In this document: one piece after another, positions 50,888 to 61,363 of the stretch | Layout of the letters: the number at the start of each line of letters is the position of its first letter | Numbering within the stretch: the first letter of the stretch is position 1 | Source of the DNA: Actinomycetota bacterium | GTDB taxonomy: Bacteria > Actinomycetota > Actinomycetes > Nanopelagicales > Nanopelagicaceae | NCBI GenBank assembly: GCA_009704505.1 | Contig: WLEB01000002.1 | Location: forward strand, 1 to 64,000 | Direction: 5' to 3' | DNA: 64,000 nucleotides | Notes under the pieces: model-generated | Told to the model about the DNA's origin: nothing | The model's input: only the letters and a program-made list of their open reading frames with translations | The model's database searches: none | Position numbers and translations under genes: made by a program

Positions 50888-50904
50888 TTGATCGAAGCGA
50901 TCAA
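50888..50904. promoter_or_regulatory. Perfect dyad upstream of membrane-protein gene
   Basis: TTGATCG-aag-CGATCAA. Confidence 0.5.
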
Positions 50905-51080
50905 CACAGCCCATGTTTACTAGGCCCAACAACCTTTAAATTGAAATTTAGGTGGGGTTAGCACTCGCAGATGAGCGCATGAGTGTCTGCACTCAATCTC
51001 CGTGCGGAATTAGGTAAAGAGCTATTGGTTATAACGGCGAGTAAAAATCTGAATACAAAATAAATTAAACCTAAATGAAC

Positions 51081-51401
51081 CTAGTCAATATGTCGATTAC
51101 ACATTCCTTGACCATCAGGACCAACCTCAAAATGGCTACATGGCATATTCAACTTATCAAAGGCTTGGTCGCCATAGTGAGCTCGATATGCCAGGGCAAG
51201 CAAAACCCGTAAGTTCGTTTCGGAATCGGATTTAATTCCAAAAACCTGCGCACTTCGACTCACAGTATTTTCGATCACTTTTTCATTGTGTGAGGTCTCG
51301 GTTGCAATCACAGCATTTGATTTGCCCTCACAAAGTAGTTCCAGTACAAGCCTTTCAAAAGGAGTTAACTCTCTTGTTGAAATTCTGATATTTCTGACCA
51401 T
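51081..51401 (-). CDS. Orphan LuxR-type HTH protein with Cys/His-containing tail
   Basis: LTPFERLVLELLCEGKSNAVIATETSHNEKVIENTVSRSAQVFGI; tail PCSHFEVGPDGQGMCNRHID. Confidence 0.75.
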   Translation of the reverse strand: MVRNIRISTRELTPFERLVLELLCEGKSNAVIATETSHNEKVIENTVSRSAQVFGIKSDSETNLRVLLALAYRAHYGDQAFDKLNMPCSHFEVGPDGQGMCNRHID

Positions 51402-51474
51402 AAGTAGTGCCCCTTTCTGCCTCTTAGACAGTATCTTCCTTTTTTTTGCCTAAGTCACCCCATAAGATAGGCCA

Positions 51475-52218
51475 ATGAGTGAAATCTTGAGAAAGCAAGA
51501 AGGCAATATCCTCGTTTTAAGTTTTAATCGGCCCGCAAAGATGAATGCTCTGACTCGATCAATGTATGCAGGCTTGGCAACAGGACTCAATGAGGCTGCG
51601 GGGGATTTTGGGATCAGAGCTGTGATCTTGACCAGTGAAGATCAACACTTCACTGCAGGAAACGATATTTCAGATTTTATGAACAACCCACCTACGAGTG
51701 AATCCTCTGAAGTTTCGCAGTTCCTTGAATCTTTGCTCAATTTTCCTAAGCCACTAATTGCAGCAGTAAAGGGCAATGCAGTCGGCGTAGGAACAACGAT
51801 GTTGCTTCATTGCGATGTTGTAGTTGCCAGTCCTTCGGCCAAGTTTTCGATGCCCTTTGCATCGCTAGGTTTAGTGCCAGAGGCAGGATCAAGTTTTCTT
51901 TTCCCACAGTTAGTTGGTTATCAAAGAGCTGCTCGAATCTTTATGACAGGGGAGAGCTTTGATGCACCATCAGCGGTGGAAATGGGTTTGGTTACTTCAA
52001 TTGAAAACGACCCTATTAATGAAGCCATGAAAATTGCGCAGCAAATTGCAGAACAGCCTCCGCAAGCGATCATTAATACAAAGGCGCTTCTTAAAGCCAA
52101 ATCACATGACGCAGTTGCTGCAGTCATGAAAGCTGAATTTGAAATCTTTGCAATGTCTCTTCAATCCGAAGAAGCCATGGAAGCTTTCATGAAATTTATG
52201 TCTAAGAAGGGTAAGTAA
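51475..52218 (+). CDS. Enoyl-CoA hydratase/isomerase family protein
   Basis: FNRPAKMNALTRSMY; HFTAGNDISDF; KGNAVGVGTTMLLHCDVVVAS. Confidence 0.92.
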   Translation: MSEILRKQEGNILVLSFNRPAKMNALTRSMYAGLATGLNEAAGDFGIRAVILTSEDQHFTAGNDISDFMNNPPTSESSEVSQFLESLLNFPKPLIAAVKGNAVGVGTTMLLHCDVVVASPSAKFSMPFASLGLVPEAGSSFLFPQLVGYQRAARIFMTGESFDAPSAVEMGLVTSIENDPINEAMKIAQQIAEQPPQAIINTKALLKAKSHDAVAAVMKAEFEIFAMSLQSEEAMEAFMKFMSKKGK

Positions 52219-53048
52219 TGTCTCTATCAGGAAAACGCATCTTCATAACTGGCGGTTCACGTGGAATAGGTCTTGCAATTGCATTAAGGGCGGCAGCAGA
52301 TGGAGCCTCAATTGCTATCGCAGCAAAAACAGCGGATCCAAATCCAAAACTACCTGGAACTATTTTTACTGCCGCAGCCGAGATTGAGGCAGCTGGCGGT
52401 AAAGCACTGGCCCTTCAATGTGACATACGTGATGAGGTGGCAATTGAAGAGGCGATAAAGAAAACAGCAGATGCATTTGGTGGAATTGATATTGTAATTA
52501 ACAATGCAAGTGCTATTAACCTCACCAAAACTGATCAGACACCTGCCAAACGATTTGATTTAATGTTTGATGTAAACGTTCGAGGTACTTTCCTTACTTC
52601 ACAAGCAGCTCTTCCGCACCTACGACAGTCGGCAAAGGATGGCAGAAACCCACACATTCTTAATCTTTCACCTCCGTTATCAATGAAACCAATCTGGTTT
52701 AAAAATCATGTTGCATACACCATGGCAAAATATGGAATGAGTATGTGTGTTCTGGGCATGGCAGAAGAGTTCAAACGCGATGGGATTGCGGTAAATGCTC
52801 TTTGGCCGCGAACTGTGATCGATACTGCAGCTCTTCAAATGATTCCAGGAATAGACGCATTGGCTGGTCGAACCCCACAGATTCTTGCAGATGCAGCGCA
52901 CATCATCTTAAATAGAGATTCAAAAGAGTGCACAGGAAATTTCTTTGTCGATGATCTACTTCTAGCAAGTGAAGGAATTACTGATCTCGAGAAATACTCA
53001 GTTACTCCAGGCACTACTGATTTCCTACTCGATTTCTTTTTAGACTAA
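52218..53048 (+). CDS. SDR-family oxidoreductase (HSDL2-like)
   Basis: FITGGSRGIGLAIALRAA; VINNASAINL; YTMAKYGMS. Confidence 0.92.
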   Translation: MSLSGKRIFITGGSRGIGLAIALRAAADGASIAIAAKTADPNPKLPGTIFTAAAEIEAAGGKALALQCDIRDEVAIEEAIKKTADAFGGIDIVINNASAINLTKTDQTPAKRFDLMFDVNVRGTFLTSQAALPHLRQSAKDGRNPHILNLSPPLSMKPIWFKNHVAYTMAKYGMSMCVLGMAEEFKRDGIAVNALWPRTVIDTAALQMIPGIDALAGRTPQILADAAHIILNRDSKECTGNFFVDDLLLASEGITDLEKYSVTPGTTDFLLDFFLD

Positions 53049-53057
53049 ACTCAACAT

Positions 53058-53588
53058 ATGCGTAAATTAACCATGACGGCCCTTGCTGGCTTGTGCCTGA
53101 TTCTCTCTTCACCCACCAGTTTCGCCCATGGACAAATCGTCACGTCATATCCTTTGATGGATTCCGTATCCTCACCAACACCTAATCAGGTATGGATTGA
53201 ATTTGATGGACAGTTACAGCAAATAGAGGGTGAAGTTGTAAATACTCTAAAGGTGACCGATTCAACAGGATTAGTTGTTAGTTCAGAGGAAGCAGTCATT
53301 GAAGGTGCAAAGATTTCTACTCAAGTATCGGATCAAAGCGTAGGGGGAGTGTTTACAGTGCAATACCGCATAGTCTCAGAAGATGGCCATCCTGTTGAGG
53401 GAAGTTACACATTTGAAGCCTCACCTGGCTTTGAGGCAACAGAGATGATTGAACCAACAACGAGTGCTACAGCATCTGATAATCAGACAGACCTGAGTAT
53501 CGGTGCGATAGTGATGGCAGTATTTCTGGTTGTCTTTGCCGTTAGATACTTTGTAAAAATGCGTAATGAAAAAAATGAGAGAAAATAA
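53058..53588 (+). CDS. CopC-domain secreted/membrane-anchored protein
   Basis: Signal peptide, HGQIVTSYPLMDSV, YRIVSEDGHPVEGSYTF, C-terminal TM. Confidence 0.88.
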   Translation: MRKLTMTALAGLCLILSSPTSFAHGQIVTSYPLMDSVSSPTPNQVWIEFDGQLQQIEGEVVNTLKVTDSTGLVVSSEEAVIEGAKISTQVSDQSVGGVFTVQYRIVSEDGHPVEGSYTFEASPGFEATEMIEPTTSATASDNQTDLSIGAIVMAVFLVVFAVRYFVKMRNEKNERK

Positions 53589-53642
53589 AGCAATCTAGGT
53601 TTCACAGTAAAAATCAGAACCATCTGATCAGAAGAAGAGGCT

Positions 53643-55067
53643 ATGCAAGCATTTGATCTTGAAGTAAACGGTACTAATGTCATTCAAGAGTCAGAGAGAA
53701 AAGGCAAACCTAGTTCACTTTTTTGGCCATGGGCCGGAGCTAATGTCTCTTTGCTGGCTCTTTCATACGGAGCTTTCTTTTTAGGCTTTGGTATCTCTTT
53801 CAGGCAGGCGACAGCGGCGGCCATCATTGGAACAGTGGGATCATTTTTTTTAGTTGGAATAAGTTCGCTTGCAGGAAAGCGCTCGAATGCCCCAACCACA
53901 GTTTTGGTCCGAGCTTCATTCGGCGTGAAGGGTAGCGTTGTACCTGGATTTCTTTCATACCTTGTGTTTGTTGGTTGGGAAACGGTCCTTGTATCACTTG
54001 CCACACTTGCAACAGGTACCGTTTTTTCTAGATTCACAGGGATAGATAATAATCTCGCACTCGTAATGGGATTTGCTCTAGCCGTTGGATTAACTATGTT
54101 GGGCGGAGTTCTTGGTTTTAACATGATCATGAGAATTCAAAAGATTCTCACCATCACCACCGTTGCAATGACAGCTGTTTACATTGTCCTTACTTTTGAC
54201 AACGTCGAATGGCATATGGTTTCTTCAATTAAAGATGGAACTTCTCAAGCATTTATCGGAGCGGTCATTTTTGCAGTAACCGGAATCGGATTGGGCTGGG
54301 TGAACTGCGCAGCCGATTACTCCAGATATTTGCCACGCTCCGTTTCAAGTAAAGCAGTTGTAGGGTGGACAGTTCTTGGAGCATCTGTTGTTCCGATTCT
54401 TTTAGTTATTTACGGGACAGCACTTTCTGCAAGCAACTCTGAATTAAGCCAAGCCATTGCTAACGATCCAATTGGCGCATTAACCACACTGCTACCTACC
54501 TGGTACTTAATTATTTTTGCTTTGGTTGCAATTTTGGGATTAGTGGGCGGAGCAATACTTGATTTGTACTCATCAGGTTTAGCTTTAATATCTATAGGCC
54601 TTCCCGTTAAACGCCACCATGCCGCACTCATCGATTCAGTAATTATGCTCGTGGGTTCTATCTATATTGTCTGGATTGCTAACAACTTTTTCTATCCATT
54701 CCAAGGTTTTCTTATTACCTTGGGAGTTCCGGTAGCAGTTTGGTCTGGGATCTTTGTTGCCGATGTTGTTTTGAGAAAAAAGCCATATAACGAAGCGGCC
54801 TTATTTGATAAAAATGGCATTTATGGCTCCGTGAACAAAGGTTCAATTCTTCTAATGGGGGTGGGAACTTTTATTGGTTGGGGTTTTGTAACAAACACAT
54901 TTGCATCATGGTTAGCATGGCAAGGGTATTTGATGCAGATAATTGGTGGAAAAGATGGAGCTTGGGGATATTCGAATGTGGGAGTTGCATTCGCACTCCT
55001 TATCGGTTTTCTAGGCCACATAATTCTCTCAAGAAAGTCGATTGCTTCACAAGAAAACTCAATATAA
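53643..55067 (+). CDS. NCS1-family cytosine/purine permease
   Basis: 12 TM; GKRSNAPTTVLVRASFGVKGS; GLGWVNCAADYSRYLPR. Confidence 0.9.
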   Translation: MQAFDLEVNGTNVIQESERKGKPSSLFWPWAGANVSLLALSYGAFFLGFGISFRQATAAAIIGTVGSFFLVGISSLAGKRSNAPTTVLVRASFGVKGSVVPGFLSYLVFVGWETVLVSLATLATGTVFSRFTGIDNNLALVMGFALAVGLTMLGGVLGFNMIMRIQKILTITTVAMTAVYIVLTFDNVEWHMVSSIKDGTSQAFIGAVIFAVTGIGLGWVNCAADYSRYLPRSVSSKAVVGWTVLGASVVPILLVIYGTALSASNSELSQAIANDPIGALTTLLPTWYLIIFALVAILGLVGGAILDLYSSGLALISIGLPVKRHHAALIDSVIMLVGSIYIVWIANNFFYPFQGFLITLGVPVAVWSGIFVADVVLRKKPYNEAALFDKNGIYGSVNKGSILLMGVGTFIGWGFVTNTFASWLAWQGYLMQIIGGKDGAWGYSNVGVAFALLIGFLGHIILSRKSIASQENSI

Positions 55068-55113
55068 GGATAATCAGCCTTCGCCTGAAGATGCTCAATG
55101 ATACTTTAGGACT

Positions 55114-56310
55114 ATGAAGCGCACCATTAGACCGTTGCTGGATTTCCTGCATCGCGAATCTTCAGGTGGAGTTCTAATATTAATAGCTTCGGCTCTTGGC
55201 TTAATCGTTGCAAATTCGCCGATATCTGCAAGCTATTTTTCCTTTCTAGATCTGCAATTTTCATTGGGAAATGATTCAATTTATCTCAAACTAACGATGC
55301 TCAAAGTTATTAACTACGTCTTGATGACTCTATTCTTTTTTGTCGTGGGTCTTGAGATAAAGCGCGAACTAACATCCGGGCACCTATCCAGTTTTAAAAA
55401 AGCAATCATGCCTTTTGTTGCAGCTTTAGGCGGAATGGCAGTTCCAGCGATGATTTACTTACTCATAGCAGGCCGAGATGCACCAGGTGGATGGGGAGTA
55501 GCTGTCGCCACTGATATTGCCCTAGCAGTTGGATTGCTAGCAATTATCGGAAGTAATGCTTTGGCTTCGCTTCGTACTTTTCTATTAGCTCTGGCCGTAA
55601 TTGACGACATTGGAGCAATTTTAGTTATTGCATTTGTCTATTCAACAGGGATAGTCCCAGGTTGGATTGCTGGCGCTTTACTTACTTTTGTCTTTATTGC
55701 CGCACTGAAAAAGTTTCAAGTTAATCAGGTATTTGTCTATGTGCCTCTTGGTGCTTTGCTTTGGTATTGCATGTACAGAGGTGGCATTCACCCCACCTTA
55801 GCGGGAGTTGTGCTGGGAATGATGACGCCAAATATTTCAAGGAATGACACAGAAGTAGAAGATAGTGAGGATGGTGTCGTCTCAGTTATCGAATGGCTAG
55901 AAGACAAATTACATCCGCATAGCAGCTTTCTCATCGTTCCCTTGTTTGCGTTTGCAAATACAGGTGTTCAAATTACACAGAGTTCGATCAGCGCTGCCAT
56001 TAATTCACCAATAGCTTGGGGTATTTTCTTTGGCTTAGTAGTTGGAAAGCCTGTCGGAATAGTTCTTTCAAGTTGGAGTGCCAAGAGAGTTGGGCTAGGA
56101 GAGTACCCAGAGGGTGCCAATACAGTTAAAATCTTTGCAACTGGAAGCGCCGCCGGTATTGGATTTACAGTTGCAATATTTATTGCTAATTTGGCATTTG
56201 CCGATCGCGCAACGCAAGAGTTGGCAATTTTCTCTGTAATTATCGCATCACTTGTAAGTGGTGCGATAAGTACTGTTTTGTTCAAGATCTTTGCACGCAA
56301 ATCAGATTAA
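55114..56310 (+). CDS. nhaA: Na+/H+ antiporter NhaA
   Basis: FFFVVGLEIKRELTSG; GWGVAVATDIALAVGLLAIIG; VIDDIGAILVIA. Confidence 0.97.
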   Translation: MKRTIRPLLDFLHRESSGGVLILIASALGLIVANSPISASYFSFLDLQFSLGNDSIYLKLTMLKVINYVLMTLFFFVVGLEIKRELTSGHLSSFKKAIMPFVAALGGMAVPAMIYLLIAGRDAPGGWGVAVATDIALAVGLLAIIGSNALASLRTFLLALAVIDDIGAILVIAFVYSTGIVPGWIAGALLTFVFIAALKKFQVNQVFVYVPLGALLWYCMYRGGIHPTLAGVVLGMMTPNISRNDTEVEDSEDGVVSVIEWLEDKLHPHSSFLIVPLFAFANTGVQITQSSISAAINSPIAWGIFFGLVVGKPVGIVLSSWSAKRVGLGEYPEGANTVKIFATGSAAGIGFTVAIFIANLAFADRATQELAIFSVIIASLVSGAISTVLFKIFARKSD

Positions 56311-56321
56311 ACAAGGGTAAA

Positions 56322-56357
56322 ACAAAACCCGCTCTCATAATTAAGAGCGGGTTTTGT
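56322..56357. terminator. Bidirectional terminator between convergent nhaA and glnA
   Basis: ACAAAACCCGCTCT-cataatta-AGAGCGGGTTTTGT. Confidence 0.95.
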
Positions 56358-56368
56358 TATGATGATTT

Positions 56369-57802
56369 TTATAGATCGTAATACAGTTCGAACTCAGCTG
56401 GATGTGGGCGAAGACGCACATAATCTACTTCGTTCTTTCGTTTCCATTCGATCCATGTTTCGATCAGATCCTTCGTAAAGACACCACCCTTAGTTAAGAA
56501 ATCGTGATCCTTTTCTAATGAGTTAAGAACAGCATCTAATGATCCTGGCACCTGAGGAATAGAGGCTGCCTCTTCTCCTTCGAGTTCATACAGATCTTTA
56601 TCAACTGGGGCAGGTGGTTCAATTTTATTAACAATTCCATCAAGACCAGCCATAAGCATTGCTGCAAAGGCCAAATATGGATTTGAAGATGGATCTGGAC
56701 AACGGAACTCAATGCGCTTTGCCTTTGGACTTGATCCAGTAATTGGGATACGGATACAAGCAGAACGGTTGCGAGCTGAGTACACAAGATTTACTGGAGC
56801 CTCATAACCAGGAACAAGTCGTCGATATGAGTTAACAGTTGGGTTGGTAAATGCAAGAAGTGATGGTGCGTGCTTTAAGAGACCACCGATATACCAGCGA
56901 GCCATATCGGAAAGATCTCCATATGTTCCTGCTTCATAAAATAACGGCTTTCCATCTTTCCAAAGGGACTGGTGAACGTGCATTCCAGAACCGTTATCTC
57001 CGAAGAGTGGCTTAGGCATAAACGTTGCTGTCTTTCCACCTTCCCATGCGGTGTTACGAATGACGTACTTAAACTTCATTACATCATCACCAGCTGAGAG
57101 AATATCTGTGAATCGGTAATTGATCTCCATCTGTCCGGCAGTTCCAACTTCATGGTGTGAACGCTCAACAAGTAGACCTACTTTGCCAAGCTGCATAACC
57201 ATTTCGTCTCGAAGATCTGCGTATTGATCTGTTGGTGAAACAGGAAAGTAACCGCCCTTAACGCGAGTGCGATATCCGCGGTTTGGAGTTCCATCAGCAT
57301 CATGCTCAACTCCTGTGTTCCATGCTCCTTCATATGATTCAATCTCATAGACGGCAGTGTTAATGTCTGTCTTAAAGCGAACACTGTCAAAGACATAGAA
57401 CTCAGCTTCTGGTGCAAAAAATGCAGTGTCAGCAAATCCAAGTGAGCGCATGTAGTCAACAGCTTTTGCAACTACTCCTCGAGGATCACGGCTATATGGG
57501 GTGTTATCTACCGGATTATGAACAGAGAAGATAATGATTAGAGTCTTCTCTTTACGATAAGGATCCAGGTATGCAGACTCTGGAACCGGTAAAAGTTTCA
57601 TGTCTGACTCATTGATAGTTTGGAATCCACGAATCGATGACCCGTCAAACATTAAACCATCTGTAAAGACGGCTTCATCGAAAGATTCAACTGGCACATT
57701 AAAGTGGTGTTGAATTCCCGGTAAATCAGTAAAGCGAACATCAACAAGTTTGACATTCTCCTTCTTGATGAAGGCAAAAATTTCTGATGCATTCTTAAAC
57801 AT
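56369..57802 (-). CDS. glnA: Glutamine synthetase type I
   Basis: [46 protein letters not shown]. Confidence 0.97.
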   Translation of the reverse strand: MFKNASEIFAFIKKENVKLVDVRFTDLPGIQHHFNVPVESFDEAVFTDGLMFDGSSIRGFQTINESDMKLLPVPESAYLDPYRKEKTLIIIFSVHNPVDNTPYSRDPRGVVAKAVDYMRSLGFADTAFFAPEAEFYVFDSVRFKTDINTAVYEIESYEGAWNTGVEHDADGTPNRGYRTRVKGGYFPVSPTDQYADLRDEMVMQLGKVGLLVERSHHEVGTAGQMEINYRFTDILSAGDDVMKFKYVIRNTAWEGGKTATFMPKPLFGDNGSGMHVHQSLWKDGKPLFYEAGTYGDLSDMARWYIGGLLKHAPSLLAFTNPTVNSYRRLVPGYEAPVNLVYSARNRSACIRIPITGSSPKAKRIEFRCPDPSSNPYLAFAAMLMAGLDGIVNKIEPPAPVDKDLYELEGEEAASIPQVPGSLDAVLNSLEKDHDFLTKGGVFTKDLIETWIEWKRKNEVDYVRLRPHPAEFELYYDL

Positions 57803-57957
57803 GCTTCTCCCAATTTCACATGTAATGCGCACCCCGCTCAACGTTGAGTTCTAGGCCCGCTTTTGTAGTCAAACCCTAAGTCCAGATGAGGTCAAAAACA
57901 TAACCAGTTTGTTAAATCCGTGTTACTTCTCCCAGTGACGGAGGTTATCCTTGCCAC

Positions 57958-58329
57958 ATGAGATATGAAGCTGTGCGTGTGAGCCTTGGCCGTCGATTTG
58001 CTGCCTTGATGCTGGATTGGCTTTCATGCTATTTCATTGTCACGGCTGTATCGGGCGGAATTGGCGCTGCAGTACCCAATCGCCCCTTTTACGTTTTGGG
58101 CCTTTTCTTCACTCAGATTTTCATGCTCTCTTGGCTTCAGGGCGCATCTCTAGGGCATCGAATTTTTGGAATAAGAATTGTTCGCTATGTCGATGGTGGT
58201 CCTATAAATGCCCGGCAAGCGTTTATTCGTAGCGCTCTATTGGTAACAATAGTTTTTGCGATTACCTTTGATGAAGAGGGAAGAGGCCTTCATGAAAGAT
58301 TTAGCAAAACAATACTGATTCGAAATTAA
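57958..58329 (+). CDS. RDD-family membrane protein
   Basis: LGRRFAALMLDWLSCYF; GASLGHRIFGIRIVR; divergent from glnA as in other Actinobacteria. Confidence 0.9.
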   Translation: MRYEAVRVSLGRRFAALMLDWLSCYFIVTAVSGGIGAAVPNRPFYVLGLFFTQIFMLSWLQGASLGHRIFGIRIVRYVDGGPINARQAFIRSALLVTIVFAITFDEEGRGLHERFSKTILIRN

Positions 58330-59000
58330 CGAATCTTTCCACCACGAGTAGGCATTGGTCCTTTAGGAATTGGCATGGACATTCCACCAACAGCCTTGAG
58401 GCGCGCACGAACTTCGCGCATCTGGTGAGCTGTTAACTTCTTAGGAAGTCGGCGCATTTCTTTTTGTAGCTTCCTAATTGGCACTCGATTGTCTTCATTA
58501 CCAATCAAAATCTCTATTACTGGAACTCCAGGTGCAAAGCGCTCTGCTTTCTTTCGCTCATCACTCATCATCTGCTTTACAGAGTCACTACCTTCACCCG
58601 AGATAACAATTCCCGCGCGACCAACACTTCGATGCACCATGTCCTGATTGCGTGATACAGCTACCGCTGGAGTTGTAGTCCATCCCTTACGTATGGCCAT
58701 GAGAACGCTTGCGCCTGCTCCCATTTGACCTTCAATAGAAACGTATGCGGCGCTACCTGCTTGCCGAGTGAAAAGAAGCATCGCGGCCAAGAGTGCAATA
58801 GGAAGGAAAACAAAACCAAGATAGACAGGCTGACCGATTGCAATTCCGATTCCGATTCCGATAGCCCATGTCATTAGAAACGTTGCGATCAGGGCAATTG
58901 AAATCCATGGCTTCACTTGTTTGGTTACGGCGTAGGCATCACGGAAAGCTTGAAAACGAGGTGTCTTGATTTTCTTTTCTTTAGATTTTCTCTTGAACAT
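58326..59000 (-). CDS. DUF4191 family membrane protein
   Basis: FRDAYAVTKQVKPWISIALIATFL; location between lipA region and glnA. Confidence 0.87.
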   Translation of the reverse strand: MFKRKSKEKKIKTPRFQAFRDAYAVTKQVKPWISIALIATFLMTWAIGIGIGIAIGQPVYLGFVFLPIALLAAMLLFTRQAGSAAYVSIEGQMGAGASVLMAIRKGWTTTPAVAVSRNQDMVHRSVGRAGIVISGEGSDSVKQMMSDERKKAERFAPGVPVIEILIGNEDNRVPIRKLQKEMRRLPKKLTAHQMREVRARLKAVGGMSMPIPKGPMPTRGGKIR

Positions 59001-59004
59001 AGAT

Positions 59005-59703
59005 TTAGTTTAGTGGAGCCGGCGCGGTTCCACCAAGACGAGCAGGTGCCCAACGCTGTCCGGCATGGTTATCGGGGTAGGACTGCTGAACTTCATGGAG
59101 TAGATCGAGCATAACTTTGCGTAAGTGGAGTTGGGACTGTTCTACGTTTGCAGCTGGAGGATAGGAAATTGGATCACCGCATACAACTGAAATAGGGAAG
59201 TGGTTTCTTTTGAAGTTGGGCTTAAGACCCTTGGTGATAACTCTTTGGCTTCCCCAGATGATAGTTGGAATTACGGGAGCCCCGGATTCAATTGCAAGGC
59301 GAATGGTTCCAGATTTAATTTCTTTTATTTCAAAACTAACTGAGATTGTTGCCTCAGGAAAAATACCAATAATCTCTCCAGATTTAAGGGCTTTTAATGC
59401 AACTTCAAAAGAAGGTCCGCCATTGCTTCGATCAACATTAATGTGGTGCATACCTCGCATCAATGGGCCTGCAATTTTGTGATTAAAGATTTCCTTCTTT
59501 GCCATAAAGCGAACATAACGTTTGGTTGGCAGGGCGGCTGTTCCTGCTATTGCAAAATCTAAATATCCAACGTGGTTGATGGCTAGTATCGCACCACCTT
59601 TGTGCGGAATATGTTCTTGGCCTTGAAAATTAAATCGCAATCCAAGATATCTCCAAAAACCCTTTACAAGCAAAATAACCGGTGGGTAAACCAAATCAGC
59701 CAC
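59005..59703 (-). CDS. Lysophospholipid acyltransferase (PlsC family)
   Basis: [19 protein letters not shown] start at 59703 (track ORF extends to 59766) overlapping lipA end. Confidence 0.85.
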   Translation of the reverse strand: MADLVYPPVILLVKGFWRYLGLRFNFQGQEHIPHKGGAILAINHVGYLDFAIAGTAALPTKRYVRFMAKKEIFNHKIAGPLMRGMHHINVDRSNGGPSFEVALKALKSGEIIGIFPEATISVSFEIKEIKSGTIRLAIESGAPVIPTIIWGSQRVITKGLKPNFKRNHFPISVVCGDPISYPPAANVEQSQLHLRKVMLDLLHEVQQSYPDNHAGQRWAPARLGGTAPAPLN

Positions 59704-60634
59704 GAATTGCCTTTTTTTCCATCGCTTGTTTGTATAAACGGCCGGCTCTGTAACTGGAACGAACAAGCGGACCGCTCATGACACCAAGGAATCCGATCTC
59801 TTCTGCTTCTTGTGCCAACTCAACAAACTCTTCTGGCTTTACCCAACGCTCAACCGGGTGATGTGTTTGTGTAGGACGTAGGTATTGCGTGATCGTAATT
59901 AGGTCACACCCGGCATTGTGTAGATCACGTAGAGCCTGTGAAATCTCTTCTCTGGTCTCACCTAACCCCAAGATCAAGTTCGATTTTGTAATCAGACCAA
60001 AATCTTGGGCCATGCCGATAACTTTGAGAGATTTTTCATAAGTGAAAGCTGGGCGAATCTGTTTGAAGATACGGGGGACTGTTTCTAAGTTATGAGCAAA
60101 TACTTCAGGCTGTGTTTCAAAGATTGGATTGAGAAGCAAAGGATTGGCATTGAAGTCTGGGGCCAGCATTTCAACTCCAGTACCCGGGTTTAGTTGATGA
60201 ACCATTCGAATTGTTTCGGCGTAAAGCCATGAGCCTTCATCTTCTAAATCATCACGGGTAACACCAGTAATTGTGGCGTAGCGAAGTTGCATAGAACGCA
60301 CAGACTCTGCGACTTTGCGAGGTTCTTCTCGATCGATTGGAAGTGGTTTTCCTGTATCAATGTTGCAAAAATCGCAGCGACGAGTACATCTGTCTCCGCC
60401 AATAAGAAAAGTTGCTTCCTTGTCTTCCCAACATTCAAATATGTTTGGACAGGCGGCTTCTTGGCAGACTGTATGAAGGCCTTCACTTTTAACTAATGCA
60501 CGAAGTCGTGTGTACTCCGGGCCCATGTTTGCACGAGTCTTAATCCATTCAGGCTTTCGCTCGATAGGCGTTTGGGCATTTCGTGCTTCGATTCGAATTA
60601 GTTTGCGACCTTCTGGCGCCATTGTCATAGACAC
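59696..60634 (-). CDS. lipA: Lipoyl synthase
   Basis: [37 protein letters not shown]. Confidence 0.97.
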   Translation of the reverse strand: MSMTMAPEGRKLIRIEARNAQTPIERKPEWIKTRANMGPEYTRLRALVKSEGLHTVCQEAACPNIFECWEDKEATFLIGGDRCTRRCDFCNIDTGKPLPIDREEPRKVAESVRSMQLRYATITGVTRDDLEDEGSWLYAETIRMVHQLNPGTGVEMLAPDFNANPLLLNPIFETQPEVFAHNLETVPRIFKQIRPAFTYEKSLKVIGMAQDFGLITKSNLILGLGETREEISQALRDLHNAGCDLITITQYLRPTQTHHPVERWVKPEEFVELAQEAEEIGFLGVMSGPLVRSSYRAGRLYKQAMEKKAIRG

Positions 60635-61281
60635 ACCTTACGCAAAGAATTCAAAATATGCGCCTCAACACTATTTGATATCTCATCAACTGAGATCTCG
60701 CGCTGTAACTCTCTTTGTAAAGATGTCACTTGTGCATCTCTAATTCCACAAGCCACAATCTTGTCATAGGCTTTCAAATCTGGATTTACGTTAAGTGCAA
60801 ATCCATGCATCGTTACCCCTTTTGCAACTCTTACTCCTATAGCTGCGATTTTTCTATCACCTTGTGAGCCAATAACCCATACACCAGATCGTCCTTCAAC
60901 ACGCACGGCCTTGATTCCAAGTTCGACGCAAACATTAATAAGCGCACTTTCAATTTCGCGCACAAAACCGACAACTTCGGTTGGCTCTGAAAGTTTGATG
61001 ATGGGATAACCAACCAATTGACCAGGACCATGCCAAGTAATTCGTCCGCCACGATCAACATCAATGACATCAGTTCCGTCTACAGGGCGCTCGAACTCTT
61101 CTGTTCGACGGCCAGCTGTATAAACCGAAGGGTGCTCAAGAAGTACAAGGGTGTTTTCCTGAACTCCATTGGCCACATCGGCATGTATGGCCCTTTGTAA
61201 CTGCCAAGCTTGTTGGTATTCCATGGTTTTATAACGAGAGACAGAAATTACTTTCTCTACATCAGTTACAAGGTTGGGCAC
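60625..61281 (-). CDS. lipB: Octanoyltransferase
   Basis: [41 protein letters not shown]. Confidence 0.96.
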   Translation of the reverse strand: MPNLVTDVEKVISVSRYKTMEYQQAWQLQRAIHADVANGVQENTLVLLEHPSVYTAGRRTEEFERPVDGTDVIDVDRGGRITWHGPGQLVGYPIIKLSEPTEVVGFVREIESALINVCVELGIKAVRVEGRSGVWVIGSQGDRKIAAIGVRVAKGVTMHGFALNVNPDLKAYDKIVACGIRDAQVTSLQRELQREISVDEISNSVEAHILNSLRKVCL

Positions 61282-61363
61282 CCTCTAATCCTAAAGGTAG
61301 GCTTGCCCCATGCCCAATCGGGCCGCGCGCCAAGACAGTAAAACCAGGAAGGTCCTCTAAATC

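Noticed and set aside
53620-53631. TCTGATCAGA palindrome before the NCS1 permease gene
   Set aside because: Short 10-bp palindrome, plausible by chance; no second supporting feature
57803-57957. GlnR box upstream of glnA
   Set aside because: GTTAC and GTGAC half-sites occur (57922-57926, 57935-57939) but are separated by 8 nt and lack a GTTTC/GAAAC partner at n6
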